Shown: positions 8,747 through 17,572 of the stretch, piece after piece
Layout: each line of letters opens with the position of its first letter
Numbering within the stretch: position 1 is the stretch's first letter
Assembly (NCBI GenBank): GCA_947630925.1
Contig: CANRJM010000013.1
Span: forward strand, 1-50,157
Length of the DNA: 50,157 bases
Direction of reading: 5' to 3'
DNA from: an uncultured Lachnospiraceae bacterium
GTDB lineage: Bacteria; Bacillota; Clostridia; Lachnospirales; Lachnospiraceae
Made by a program: the position numbers and the translations under genes
Notes under the pieces: generated by a model
Database searches by the model: none
Told to the model about the DNA's origin: nothing
Seen by the model: only the letters and a program-made list of their open reading frames with translations

Positions 8747-9910
8747 TTAATGCCTGATAAATTTCCGCAATACCGGCAAAACCTTTTCTATTGCCCGGAT
8801 TGCATATGCAATCTCCTCCTCGGTCGTTTCCACAGAAAAACTAAAACGCAGGGTAGCGTCCAGCAATTTGGGATTCACACCAATCGCCTGCAAGGTTCCG
8901 CTCAATGCCGGATGATTGGAAGAACAGGCTGAGCCGGATGATACATAAACCCCTTCCTGTGCCAGAGCATGAAGCATGACTTCGCTTTTTACTCCGTCAA
9001 ACCCGACGCTGACAATATGAGGCGCTGTTTCTTCGATTGGTATACCGTCAACTGCATGAATCGTTGCACCATGAATCTCTTGCAGCTTTTGCATAAATGT
9101 ATGTTTTAGCTGATACATTTTTTCCCGTTTCGCTGCTTGTCCCTGATACATGATTTCTACTGCAGCGGCCATGCCGGCAATCCCCGGCACATTTTCCGTG
9201 CCGGAACGCATCCCATTCTGCTGCCCTCCTCCAAATAAAATGGGGCGGATCTTTATCCCGTCTTTTATATAGAGAAATCCAACGCCTTTTGGCCCATGAA
9301 TCTTATGCGCGCTGACCGACATCAGATCGATATTGCATTTTTTAGGTATAATCTTATATTTGCCATACGCCTGGATGGCATCCACATGAAAAAGAATTCC
9401 GGGCTTTTTTTTCTGAAGCATCTGACCGATTTCCTCTATCGGCTGCACACTTCCCACTTCATTATTGACATACATCACAGAAACCAGAATCGTATCGTCC
9501 CGAAGCGCATCTTCTACAGCGGAAACAGAAACCTGGCCATTCTTGTCCACAGGCAGATAGGTAATCTGATATCCCATTTCTTCTAAAAAAAGCAGCGGTT
9601 CGTGTATCGAAGGATGCTCAATCCGCGTTGTAACAATATGCTTTCCTGCCCTTCGGTTTGCCAAAGCCGAACCAAGCAAAGCGATATTATTGGATTCCGT
9701 ACCGCCCGAAGAAAAGACTATCTCCTTTGGCTGGCATTTTAAACTGCCGGCAATCACATTCCTTGCCTCTTTCACATACTGCTCTGCCGCAATTCCCTTT
9801 GTATGCCTGGAAGAAGGATTGCCAAATTCCTCTTCCAACAGCTTTACCATCACTTCTTTTACCTCTGGAAAAGCTCTGGTGGTTGCCGCATTATCCAAAT
9901 ATGCTTCCAT
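8747..9910 (-). CDS. Cysteine desulfurase (NifS/IscS family), probable ThiI partner
   Basis: 387 residues, a PLP-dependent class V aminotransferase fold. The start YLDNAATTR is diagnostic. The PLP lysine lies in VSAHKIHGPKGVGFLY, and the catalytic cysteine loop is SSGSACSSNHPALS near residue 325. Family knowledge: it removes sulfur from cysteine as an enzyme persulfide and passes it to acceptors. Pairing with thiI (15 bases downstream) mirrors Bacillus NifZ-ThiI, so tRNA thiolation is the likely main client; Fe-S cluster assembly is possible, but no IscU or SufU scaffold gene is in the window. Start ATG at 9910 follows GGAGAAG. 31 bases separate it from rsmE. Confidence 0.92.
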   Translation of the reverse strand: MEAYLDNAATTRAFPEVKEVMVKLLEEEFGNPSSRHTKGIAAEQYVKEARNVIAGSLKCQPKEIVFSSGGTESNNIALLGSALANRRAGKHIVTTRIEHPSIHEPLLFLEEMGYQITYLPVDKNGQVSVSAVEDALRDDTILVSVMYVNNEVGSVQPIEEIGQMLQKKKPGILFHVDAIQAYGKYKIIPKKCNIDLMSVSAHKIHGPKGVGFLYIKDGIKIRPILFGGGQQNGMRSGTENVPGIAGMAAAVEIMYQGQAAKREKMYQLKHTFMQKLQEIHGATIHAVDGIPIEETAPHIVSVGFDGVKSEVMLHALAQEGVYVSSGSACSSNHPALSGTLQAIGVNPKLLDATLRFSFSVETTEEEIAYAIRAIEKVLPVLRKFIRH

Positions 9911-9941
9911 TGATTCTTCTCCATTCTTATTGTCCTATCCG

Positions 9942-10682
9942 CTACTGCTGCAGTTGAAACATCATAACGGACAGCAGCGCCATCCCCGCCGTTTCCGTAC
10001 GCAGTATCCTTTTTCCCAGTGTAATCGGTTCTATGCCGCATGCCGCTGCCCGCGCAATCTCATCCTTTTCAAATCCGCCTTCCGGGCCAATAAAAATTCC
10101 TACGGAAGCCTTTGTACATGCATTGCTTACAATGCTGCGCGACCGTTCCATGCCTTCCTGAAGTTCATACGGTATCATATTGTACTCTAAGGATTGCGCC
10201 ATGTCAAACGCTTCTTCCAAATATACCGGCATATGCACCTCCGGAATGATTCCCCTGTCGCACTGCTTTGCCGCAGCTTCTGCAATTGCCTGCCAACGCT
10301 CCCGCTTCTTCCACAGCTTATTTTCATCCGCAAACTTTACCACACAGCGCTTTGTCATAACAGGAACAATCTCGTACGCCCCCAACTCCACGGCTTTCTG
10401 TATGATAAGCTCCATTTTATCTTTCTTCGGAACCCCCTGAAAGAGCGTGATTTTTACAGGCAGTTCCGTACCGGTTTCCTGTACCTTCTCTATCCGCAGA
10501 ATAATACACCCTTTCTCCACGGAACCAATCCTGGAAACATAATCTTTTCCATTCCCATCGCAGGCAACGACCCACTCCCCTTTTCCTAAACGGAGAACAT
10601 TACGAATATGGTTGACGTCATCGCCGGAAATCGTTATTGTATTCTCTTGTATCTGCTCCTCTGAAATATAAAATCGATACAC
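9942..10682 (-). CDS. rsmE: 16S rRNA (uracil-1498-N3)-methyltransferase RsmE
   Basis: 246 residues. An N-terminal PUA-like domain (about 1-70; DVNHIRNVLRLGKGE) is followed by a SPOUT methyltransferase domain with the trefoil-knot motifs IGPEGGFEKDE and LGKRILRTETAGMALLSV near the C-terminus. Family knowledge: it methylates N3 of U1498 in helix 44 of 16S rRNA. The start is a GTG at 10682 with GGAGGGCGATC upstream. It is the first gene of an rsmE-nifS-thiI run. A prmA gene, a common neighbour of rsmE, is absent. Confidence 0.95.
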   Translation of the reverse strand: MYRFYISEEQIQENTITISGDDVNHIRNVLRLGKGEWVVACDGNGKDYVSRIGSVEKGCIILRIEKVQETGTELPVKITLFQGVPKKDKMELIIQKAVELGAYEIVPVMTKRCVVKFADENKLWKKRERWQAIAEAAAKQCDRGIIPEVHMPVYLEEAFDMAQSLEYNMIPYELQEGMERSRSIVSNACTKASVGIFIGPEGGFEKDEIARAAACGIEPITLGKRILRTETAGMALLSVMMFQLQQ

Positions 10683-10703
10683 GATCGCCCTCCATTACGG
10701 TAA

Positions 10704-10742
10704 AATACCAGATAGCCACCGCAAGGCAGACCATCTGGTATT
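10704..10742. terminator. Inverted repeat between the FliD-like gene and rsmE
   Basis: AATACCAGAT (10704-10713) pairs with ATCTGGTATT (10733-10742) across a 19-base loop. On the minus strand the stem is followed only by a short T-rich stretch, so it may be a weak terminator for the FliD-like gene or an mRNA 3' hairpin. Confidence 0.45.
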
Positions 10743-10774
10743 ATGATCTAACTTATTCTTTGCACAAACTGAAA

Positions 10775-11545
10775 TTACAGCAGGGTATCTAACATATTAT
10801 TTACATTTCCCGCTACAGAATAATTGCCGGAATATGTATAGAAAGAGCCTGTGCCGCTTGTAAGTGCAGCGCTGTTTGCAAGTCTCGAACCTTCAGATGC
10901 TCTCTGCGCAATCGTACCCGCATACGAACCGCTTCCTTTAAACAGAGAAGAAATCTTGGACATGGATGCGGATGAAAACTTCTCTTCATCCAATACTAAT
11001 TTATTGTCCGCTCCAATGGTAATTCCAATATCTTTTAATAAATTTTTGTTAGACGCCGTTGCTTTTACCATGCTGAGCGTCTTGCTGAGAATAGATGTGG
11101 AATCCACATCAGAAGAAGAGTCCAAATAACTGTTATATGCAGAAACAAATTTTTTCACTGAGTCTTTTATTCCGTCCATATCGTATATGTCTTTTCCATC
11201 CTTGTCTTTCCCTGTGGAACGGTATAAAGAAGACTTGCTTAACGCTCCTGCCGCTTCCTGCAAATCGTCTGCCCCTGACTTCACACTGATTAACTTTGCC
11301 TTTTCCGCATCATTGACAGATTTACTCTTTACACTGCTGCTCTTGTCGCTCTCAGAGGTATCGGAATCGGAAGAACTTTTTTGATAATATGCTGTCAGGA
11401 GTTTTTTATAAACTCCTGATTTAATCATGGAATAATCGCCTAACAAACTGCTTCCACCGGAAAGAAAGGAATATGAGTTGTTATTGACAGAACCTGCGCC
11501 TGGCATCGAGTTAAATAAAAAACCATATGATTGAATTGATGACAT
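10775..11545 (-). CDS. Orphan FliD C-terminus-like (flagellar cap-like) protein
   Basis: 256 residues, rich in Ser, Lys and Asn with almost no Cys. The segment around residues 130-240 resembles the FliD C-terminal domain: SVKKFVSAYNSYLD, then a helix leading to LLKDIGITIGADNKLVLDEEKF and a later coiled segment. A Ser-rich linker lies near residues 50-80. Family knowledge: FliD caps the flagellar filament, but true FliD is usually over 400 residues and has an N-terminal domain not visible here, so this is a shortened relative of unknown role. There is no signal peptide or membrane segment; export by the flagellar apparatus would be consistent. Start ATG at 11545 follows AAGGAGTGATTACT; an in-frame ATG at 11599 lacks a site. 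It appears to be transcribed alone. Confidence 0.6.
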   Translation of the reverse strand: MSSIQSYGFLFNSMPGAGSVNNNSYSFLSGGSSLLGDYSMIKSGVYKKLLTAYYQKSSSDSDTSESDKSSSVKSKSVNDAEKAKLISVKSGADDLQEAAGALSKSSLYRSTGKDKDGKDIYDMDGIKDSVKKFVSAYNSYLDSSSDVDSTSILSKTLSMVKATASNKNLLKDIGITIGADNKLVLDEEKFSSASMSKISSLFKGSGSYAGTIAQRASEGSRLANSAALTSGTGSFYTYSGNYSVAGNVNNMLDTLL

Positions 11546-11634
11546 AGTAATCACTCCTTTTTTATGTCGTTTTTCTGTTTTCATCGGAACAATCTGCATA
11601 CTTCCATGTAACAGACTGCTCCATCCTATATATT

Positions 11635-11661
11635 ATTTCGTCGCCTCTTTTTATTACTTTA
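11635..11661 (-). promoter_or_regulatory. Candidate sigma-28-like promoter for the FliD-like gene
   Basis: On the minus strand TAAA, a 15-base spacer and GACGAAAT match the flagellar sigma factor consensus (TAAA-N15-GCCGATAT) at 4/4 and 6/8 positions. An overlapping sigma-A reading (TTGAAA-17-TAAAGT) is also possible, so the assignment is tentative. Confidence 0.35.
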
Positions 11662-11716
11662 ACTCTTTTTTTATCTTTTTTCAAGTTTTTTCTTTATTTT
11701 TTTAATCCGTTCCCTC

Positions 11717-11745
11717 TTGAAACTCTTTTTCATATTGAGTATACT
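11717..11745 (+). promoter_or_regulatory. Sigma-A promoter for the HAD hydrolase gene
   Basis: TTGAAA (11717-11722), 17-base spacer, TATACT (11740-11745). It sits 46 bases before the ATG at 11792. Confidence 0.65.
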
Positions 11746-11791
11746 TACTTTCATTGCGACAATACAATCCGAACGAAACGAGGGTACTTTT

Positions 11792-12592
11792 ATGAAAAAA
11801 CTCATCTTCTTTGATATTGATGGAACGATTATAACCGAAGGGCCAATCCGGGTCATTCCCGACAGCCTTCCAAAAACCTTACTCGCCCTGCGTGAGAATG
11901 GACATCTCTGCTTTATCAATACCGGCCGCGTACTGTCAGAAATCGAAACAGCAATCCGGAATTTACCGTTCGACGGCTATATCTGCGGCTGTGGTACATA
12001 TATCGCCTACCACGGACAAAAACTCTTTGAAAAGACATTCCCCTCTGAGATGGGAAGCTGCCTGATCAACGATTTAGAAAACTGCCATTTGGAATGGCTG
12101 TTAGAAGGAACGCAAAATATCTATTATCGTCCCCACACTTATACAACGCATATTGGCGACTTTAAAAAGCAACATCAGGAGCTGGTTCCCGACTCTGTCC
12201 GTATTCTTGTTCCGGGAAGCACAGAAAGTCCTGTATTTAATAAATTCTGCATTTGTGTTGGAAAACAAGGTAATTTTAGAAGTTTTTATGAAAAATATAA
12301 GGATGTGCTTACCTTTATTGACCGAAAAAATAATTTCTATGAAATCATGCCAAAAGGGTGCTCCAAAGCTACTGGAATCCGTTTTCTGGAAGAACAATTT
12401 GAACTCCCTCATGAGGATACCATTGCCATCGGCGACAGCACAAACGACCTCCCTATGCTGAAATATGCTCATTATAGTATTGCTATGGGAAACGGCGCCG
12501 AAGAACTGCTGCCGTTCACGGACTATGTGACCAACACCGTAACAAATGACGGCATTTATAAAGCAATGCTTCATCTGGGCTTAATATCATAA
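11792..12592 (+). CDS. Cof-type HAD-IIB family sugar-phosphate phosphatase
   Basis: 266 residues. HAD motif I is FFDIDGTI with the nucleophile and acid aspartates. Motif II is INTGR, and motif IV is AIGDSTNDLPML near residue 215. The IIB cap lies between motifs II and III. Family knowledge: Cof/YidA proteins dephosphorylate sugar phosphates, phosphorylated cofactors or pyridoxal phosphate; the substrate cannot be read from sequence. Start ATG at 11792 follows GAGGGTACTTTT and starts directly with MKKLIFFDIDGT; a longer in-frame reading from the TTG at 11717 would begin inside the promoter. It is monocistronic and convergent with the membrane protein gene that follows. Confidence 0.88.
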   Translation: MKKLIFFDIDGTIITEGPIRVIPDSLPKTLLALRENGHLCFINTGRVLSEIETAIRNLPFDGYICGCGTYIAYHGQKLFEKTFPSEMGSCLINDLENCHLEWLLEGTQNIYYRPHTYTTHIGDFKKQHQELVPDSVRILVPGSTESPVFNKFCICVGKQGNFRSFYEKYKDVLTFIDRKNNFYEIMPKGCSKATGIRFLEEQFELPHEDTIAIGDSTNDLPMLKYAHYSIAMGNGAEELLPFTDYVTNTVTNDGIYKAMLHLGLIS

Positions 12593-12610
12593 ATTCATAC
12601 TGCCAACCGG

Positions 12611-13060
12611 TTATACCTCTTTCAAGATTTTTTCCAGTACGGAGCGATAGAGCATAAACAGATAGGCGTCTAACACACAGTACTTATTGCTGACAAATTC
12701 AACCAGTTTATAGAGGAAACAAATCCCCATCAGGATAATGCTGACGCAGGTTACATAATATTCCAGATTAAGAGACAATATTATGATATTTGCCATAATA
12801 TAAGTCAGCAATACAAAAATAAAATATCGTGTGATGCGAAAAGCAACGACTACGGTTTCTGCCAAATCCTTCTTTCTTTCCGTCAGCTTTGCCTTGTTCT
12901 CTTCTTTTAACTGTTCGTACATATCATTGAAAATAGGGTTGCCAACCATAGTTATATGCGAGAAACCATTTTTTTTGAAATTATTTTTACAAGTTTCCGC
13001 ATATCTTACGTATTTCACGTTTCCCATCTGTCTTCGCAAACATTTTTGAAAAACATTCAT
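12611..13060 (-). CDS. Hypothetical two-helix membrane protein
   Basis: 149 residues; I do not recognise a family. A basic N-terminal region (about 1-70), with a helix rich in Glu and Lys (EQLKEENKAKLTERKKDL), is followed by two hydrophobic segments at about residues 80-100 (YFIFVLLTYIMANIIILSL) and 103-120 (YVTCVSIILMGICFLYKL), then a short amphipathic tail ending LEKILKEV. An N-terminal domain in the cytoplasm is likely from the charge. It follows the REC-Hpt gene by 29 bases and is probably the last gene of that transcript. The start at 13060 has GGAG eight bases upstream; an ATG six bases earlier is too close to that site. Confidence 0.65.
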   Translation of the reverse strand: MNVFQKCLRRQMGNVKYVRYAETCKNNFKKNGFSHITMVGNPIFNDMYEQLKEENKAKLTERKKDLAETVVVAFRITRYFIFVLLTYIMANIIILSLNLEYYVTCVSIILMGICFLYKLVEFVSNKYCVLDAYLFMLYRSVLEKILKEV

Positions 13061-13089
13061 ATTCATTTCTCCAATCTTAGAAAAAGCTT

Positions 13090-14136
13090 TTAAAGTGTGT
13101 CCAAAATCTCCAAAGCCCTGTCATATTCAAAATTCTGAATCGCTTCATCAATCTTTCTAAGCGCTTCTTCCTGGTCTCCACTCACACTTGACAGCATCTG
13201 TTCCAATAATTCTGTTATTTCAATATATTCAAAATCCTCTATATGCGCTCTTAATTCCTCGCATTTCCTGTCAAAATCAGAAGAAGAAAGCTTCTCTCCT
13301 GTATGGGATGATGTATCATTTGTTTTCTGACAGGCATCGCACGCCGCCTCTAAATCTTTTACAAAACTCTGCGCTGTCTCCAGATAATCCCCCAACGCCT
13401 GATTCAGTGCATCATACTGCCCTTCTCTTGCTTTCTGTTCCAATTCCCTGGATTGTTCCGCAAGTATATCAGCTCCAATATTTAAAAATATGCCTTTCAG
13501 GCTGTGAAAATATAAAGTCACATTTTCCATATGCGTATTTCCGCGTATTAAAGTAATTGCCTGAAGATTGTCCGATATGTTTTTTACGGACACCAAAAGC
13601 ACTTTAATATAACTTCCTACATTGCCCGCCATGAGTTGAATGCCTTTTTGATAATCCAACCCCTTGACAGACGACAGAATGGATTCCATATCTTTCCCTG
13701 CATTCTCCCCTTCTGCCGTTTCTTCTTCCAACGGTACCGCAGAAATGATCTCCAGCCCCTCTAACAGCTCTTCCAGCTTTTTCATCCGAACCGGCTTTTC
13801 CAATACGCCTGCCGCCCCGGCTTTCTGAAACGCATCCAGGACTTTTTTGTCAACCGTCGCCGACGCGCCGACAATGACAGGACGCTTCTTTCCCTCTGAG
13901 ACAAAGAAAATCTGTTCAATCGCCTCAATTCCATCCATCTCAGGCATCAAATAATCCATCAGTATCAAATCGTATTCTTTTTCACAGACGCGGTTGACGG
14001 CCTCTCTTCCTGATGCAGCTTCATCAGCCGTAAGCCCCATATGCTCCAGCATGGATGTCAGCACCAGACTGTTTGCGGGATTGTCATCCACTACAAGAAT
14101 TGACGGCATATCCTTCTCATGACTTGAATGTTCCAT
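13090..14136 (-). CDS. Response regulator with REC and Hpt domains
   Basis: 348 residues. The receiver domain (about 11-130) has the acidic pair D17/D18, phospho-acceptor D61 in LILMDYLMPEMDG, and K114 in LEKPV. An Hpt domain follows (about 150-265) with the phosphotransfer histidine H211 in YFHSLKGIFLNIGA. The last 75 residues are helical and acidic without a known motif. There is no DNA-binding or enzymatic output domain, so it probably works inside a multistep phosphorelay. No histidine kinase is encoded in the window. It overlaps the end of galM by 20 bases, which suggests coupled translation. GGGAGAGAAAGT precedes the ATG at 14136. Confidence 0.88.
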   Translation of the reverse strand: MEHSSHEKDMPSILVVDDNPANSLVLTSMLEHMGLTADEAASGREAVNRVCEKEYDLILMDYLMPEMDGIEAIEQIFFVSEGKKRPVIVGASATVDKKVLDAFQKAGAAGVLEKPVRMKKLEELLEGLEIISAVPLEEETAEGENAGKDMESILSSVKGLDYQKGIQLMAGNVGSYIKVLLVSVKNISDNLQAITLIRGNTHMENVTLYFHSLKGIFLNIGADILAEQSRELEQKAREGQYDALNQALGDYLETAQSFVKDLEAACDACQKTNDTSSHTGEKLSSSDFDRKCEELRAHIEDFEYIEITELLEQMLSSVSGDQEEALRKIDEAIQNFEYDRALEILDTL

Positions 14137-15223
14137 ACTTTCTCTCCCTTCCGCTGTTCTCCTCTAATATATCAAATCGAAATACTGTAGTCCTCCGGTA
14201 TTCTTCCCCCGCGCGCAATATTGCATTTGGAAAATGGTCGATATTTACCGCATTTGGAAAATTCTGCGTTTCAAAACAGATGCCGGCGAAAACTCCATAA
14301 TGGAGTCCCTCTCTTCCATTTGGTTCATCCAAAAGAACAGAAGAATATAGCTGAAGCCCCGGACAATCCGTATAGACTTCCAACACCCGTCCCGATCGGG
14401 AATCACTGTATACGGCAGCCTTTTCCACTCCGCCATCCCTATGCCGCAGAACGTAATTATGATCATATCCCTCTACGACACTGTCATCCTCTTTCGGTTC
14501 GCCAATCCGCTCCCCAATCCGATGTACATCCCGGAAATCAAACGCCGTCCCCTCTACCGGACGAATTTCTCCTGTCGGCAGCCGGAGATCATTGATCGGC
14601 GTATATGCATCTGCAAATATCTGCAAATCCTGCTCCAAAACATTCTTGCACCGATGGCCGCCCGGTCCGATATTAAAATAACAATGGTTGGTCATATTGA
14701 TAATCGTGTCCTTATCCGATACCGCATAATATTCTAACAACAGTTCATTGTCTTCGCTCAGCGTATATGTTACCGTTACCATAAGATTCCCCGGAAATCC
14801 CTGCTCCATGTCCTTACTGAGCCGCCTAAAGGTTACGCTGCTTTCTTCCGTATCTTCCGGGCATTCTGCTTCATACATAAAATGTTCATAGCGATTTGTG
14901 CCGCCATGCAGACAGTTTGTTTTATCATTTTGTTCCAGCTTATATTCCCTTCCATTCAAGGTAAAGGAAGCATTGGAAATACGGTTTGCATACCTTCCAA
15001 GCACAGCTCCAAAGGCGGGAACATTGATCTCATAATCCGATGCCTTATCAAATCCCAATACGACATTTTCAAAAATCCCATTGCGATCCGGCACTGCAAT
15101 CTCATGGATAACCGCGCCCAAATCCAATACGGATACTGTCATTCCGTTTTTATTCTGTAATATATATTTCGTAACCGTTTGTTTCTTTCCGGTAACCCCA
15201 AATTTTTCCTTCGAAACACTCAC
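14117..15223 (-). CDS. galM: Aldose 1-epimerase (galactose mutarotase)
   Basis: 368 residues with the GalM fold and motifs: LGAVIHEIAVPDRNG, GRYANRI, the catalytic region NMTNHCYFN (His), and YDHNYVL with the C-terminal glutamate in GVFAGICFETQNFPNAVN. Family knowledge: it interconverts alpha and beta anomers of galactose or glucose. I favour the GTG at 15223, preceded by AGGAGGATGCAGC and giving VSVSKEKFGVTG; the upstream ATG at 15265 lacks a good site. The 3' end overlaps the REC-Hpt gene by 20 bases. No other Leloir pathway gene is nearby, so it may be a general hexose mutarotase. Confidence 0.93.
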   Translation of the reverse strand: MSVSKEKFGVTGKKQTVTKYILQNKNGMTVSVLDLGAVIHEIAVPDRNGIFENVVLGFDKASDYEINVPAFGAVLGRYANRISNASFTLNGREYKLEQNDKTNCLHGGTNRYEHFMYEAECPEDTEESSVTFRRLSKDMEQGFPGNLMVTVTYTLSEDNELLLEYYAVSDKDTIINMTNHCYFNIGPGGHRCKNVLEQDLQIFADAYTPINDLRLPTGEIRPVEGTAFDFRDVHRIGERIGEPKEDDSVVEGYDHNYVLRHRDGGVEKAAVYSDSRSGRVLEVYTDCPGLQLYSSVLLDEPNGREGLHYGVFAGICFETQNFPNAVNIDHFPNAILRAGEEYRRTTVFRFDILEENSGRERKYGTFKS

Positions 15224-15298
15224 GCTGCATCCTCCTGTGACAATTGGTTCCTGCTTTTTCTCCATACTTGTCTTGAGTATATCAAATGCAAAATCACA

Positions 15299-16669
15299 TT
15301 ACAAGACTTCATTCTTCACAACACAAATCTTTGTAATGCCAAACTGCCTGAACGCCTCTACCATTTTCTCTGTAATCTCCTCTCCGCTGATAGCGATTGG
15401 AATTGCCGGCGGACATGCCACTGTCTGTTCCGCGCAGATCCGATGAAGCGATTTTGCAGCCGGAACGACCTCAGCGGGTGCAAATACTGCTTCCCGGATA
15501 CTTAATCTCCGCTTTGGACGATATGAAAAAAACAGTTTTTCAGGCAGCGGTTCTCCTTTTTTCTTTATCAGCCTGGTATGTTTTGCCCAATCCTGCAACC
15601 GCTTCCAATCTCTCTCCCTGTTTTCCGCCGTCGCCATCAACACAACATATCGCCCATCCGCATATTCGCACTCCAGACGGAAAGCGCGTAACTCTTCTGC
15701 AATCTCTAACCCCGTATAACCGTTTTTTGCGGTATCCATAACAAGTTTTAACGGTTCCGAATCCAGTACTGCAATCCCTCTGCCGCGCAATCCTTCCTTT
15801 TGACGCTTTACTGCACGCTCTAACTGTTTCAACCTCTCTGTATATCCTGACGCCATATACCGGTTACACCAGTCTAAGGACTGTAAAATCAAATAGGACG
15901 GGCTTGTTGTACTAAACAAAGCCAAAGCCTGCGCTGCATAGGGTTCATATGTTTTTACATAATCCCGATGAATATGGAGATAGGCAGCCCCTGTCAACGC
16001 CGGAAGCGTCTTATGCGCAGAATCACAGCACATAGCGGCCCCAAGATCCATCGGGTGCTGTTTCCTTTCTAAGAAATGGAGATAGGCACCGTGAGCATTG
16101 TCCACCAGCAGCGGCACGGAAAAGCTTCGGCAGACTTTTGCAATCGCAGCGATATCCGCCATCTGTCCCAAATAATCCGGCGAAGTAATATATACTCCAA
16201 GCGGAAGCTGCTTTTTCTCCTGCAGCGCTTTTTTTATATGCTCTGCCGTTACCGCACTGGTACATATACTGCTGCTCTTTGCTGTATCCGGAAATTCGAT
16301 ATCCAAATCTAATAAAGCGCAGGCGTCTACCACACTGCGGTGTATGTTTCTTGCGGCCAAAATATACGGTCTCGGAGCGTCTGATTTTTGGGAGCAGCCT
16401 GTCCGCAGGAGAAATAACATTGCCTTGACTGCATTGGTCGAGCCGCAGGTTGAGTAATGCGTGGCTCCGCTGCCAAACAGCTTTGCTGCGTTTTTTTCAC
16501 TCTGCGCAATAATGCCATCGCCATGATATAATACATCTGCGCCTGCAATCTCTGTAATGTCATAAGGTTCCCATCCAAAAAACACATGCCCTTTATGACC
16601 GGGCATGTGAAATCTGCTTATATCACTGTCTGCATATTTTCTCACAAATTCAACAATAGGAGTATCCAT
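15299..16669 (-). CDS. Orn/Lys/Arg decarboxylase family PLP enzyme
   Basis: 456 residues, a fold-type I PLP enzyme of the short YaaO/SpeA-like type that lacks the N-terminal receiver-like wing domain of enteric decarboxylases. The N-terminus has SRFHMPGHKGH, then ADVLYHGDGIIAQSEKNAAKLFG and THYSTCGSTNAVKA. The PLP lysine lies in DSAHKTLPALTGAAYLH. The smaller C-terminal domain ends with CPPAIPIAISGEEIT. Family knowledge: members decarboxylate arginine, lysine or ornithine to polyamine precursors; the substrate is undetermined. The ATG at 16669 lies immediately after the psd stop codon, so translation is probably coupled. 75 bases separate it from galM. Confidence 0.85.
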   Translation of the reverse strand: MDTPIVEFVRKYADSDISRFHMPGHKGHVFFGWEPYDITEIAGADVLYHGDGIIAQSEKNAAKLFGSGATHYSTCGSTNAVKAMLFLLRTGCSQKSDAPRPYILAARNIHRSVVDACALLDLDIEFPDTAKSSSICTSAVTAEHIKKALQEKKQLPLGVYITSPDYLGQMADIAAIAKVCRSFSVPLLVDNAHGAYLHFLERKQHPMDLGAAMCCDSAHKTLPALTGAAYLHIHRDYVKTYEPYAAQALALFSTTSPSYLILQSLDWCNRYMASGYTERLKQLERAVKRQKEGLRGRGIAVLDSEPLKLVMDTAKNGYTGLEIAEELRAFRLECEYADGRYVVLMATAENRERDWKRLQDWAKHTRLIKKKGEPLPEKLFFSYRPKRRLSIREAVFAPAEVVPAAKSLHRICAEQTVACPPAIPIAISGEEITEKMVEAFRQFGITKICVVKNEVL

Positions 16670-16670
16670 G

Positions 16671-17540
16671 CTATTTTGTTCCCTTCCTGCCAATACGCTC
16701 TCCCATTTTTACAACTGTTTCATATCCTTCCTCTGTGTTTTTCACAAGATCCTGATCTGGTATGACTGCGCCTTTTTGAAACGCTAATATCACGGTTGAA
16801 CCGCCAAATTCAAAAAACCCTTTCTCCATACCGCGAAAAACCTCTCTCTCTTCATGATGGTTTACAATCCTGCCTACAAGCATCGCTCCCACTTCCATCA
16901 TGAGGATATTGCCAAAGTTTTTACTTTTTAAAATACTGAATTCTCTGGTGTTCTCCGCATAAATCGGATAACTCTCATTCGCCACGGGATTGACCGTATG
17001 AAACACGCCTGGAATATGATAATTCCTGGTCTTGATGCCATCATCTACATAGCAATAATGATGATAATCCTCTACCGTCAGCCGGAAAATACAGATGATG
17101 CCTTCGAGATATCTGTCTGCCAGCTTTTCACTCCGAACAAGGCTGTCTAAAGTATAGTATGTATTTTTAATACAAAATGTCCCTTCATCCGTAATTGGGT
17201 AAACGGACAATCTGCTGTCGCAGGGCGCGCACAAAATCTCTTTCTCCTCTGCAAATTTTCTTTTCCCTTCTCTCATACGCCGGCAGAAAAAATGATTATA
17301 GCTCTCATAATCTTCTTCCTCATATTCCTCCATATGAATATGATTCTTTTCAATAAAAGGTAAGATAAACGGCTTTGAAAACTTTGAATCCAGAAAAAGA
17401 CTGCCTGCTTTCGTGATCTCCGGCTGCACCAGCCCCTTTAATACCATGCGTCCCGCTTTTGTATCATATAATTTTTTTAAGAGCTTATCCTGTCTATTAT
17501 CTCCGGAAACAATATTTCCTTCTCTATCTCTGCTATCCAT
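16671..17540 (-). CDS. psd: Phosphatidylserine decarboxylase
   Basis: 289 residues. The autocleavage motif is GGST in FEFGGSTVILAFQKG near residue 250, where the serine becomes the pyruvoyl group. The histidine-containing segment VEDYHHYCYVDDG and GAMLVGRIVNH are also typical. Family knowledge: it decarboxylates phosphatidylserine to phosphatidylethanolamine at the membrane. pssA, which makes the substrate, lies 32 bases upstream. The length matches the larger clostridial form. Start ATG at 17540 has GAGAGG about 13 bases ahead, which is rather far, but no better start is visible and MDSRDREGN looks like a natural N-terminus. Confidence 0.95.
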   Translation of the reverse strand: MDSRDREGNIVSGDNRQDKLLKKLYDTKAGRMVLKGLVQPEITKAGSLFLDSKFSKPFILPFIEKNHIHMEEYEEEDYESYNHFFCRRMREGKRKFAEEKEILCAPCDSRLSVYPITDEGTFCIKNTYYTLDSLVRSEKLADRYLEGIICIFRLTVEDYHHYCYVDDGIKTRNYHIPGVFHTVNPVANESYPIYAENTREFSILKSKNFGNILMMEVGAMLVGRIVNHHEEREVFRGMEKGFFEFGGSTVILAFQKGAVIPDQDLVKNTEEGYETVVKMGERIGRKGTK

Positions 17541-17572
17541 TCTGCTTGCACATCCTCTCTCTTAAATATCCT

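Noticed and set aside
12101-12574. 157-codon minus-strand frame opposite the Cof-type phosphatase gene
   Set aside because: Antisense to intact HAD motifs; no ribosome binding site.
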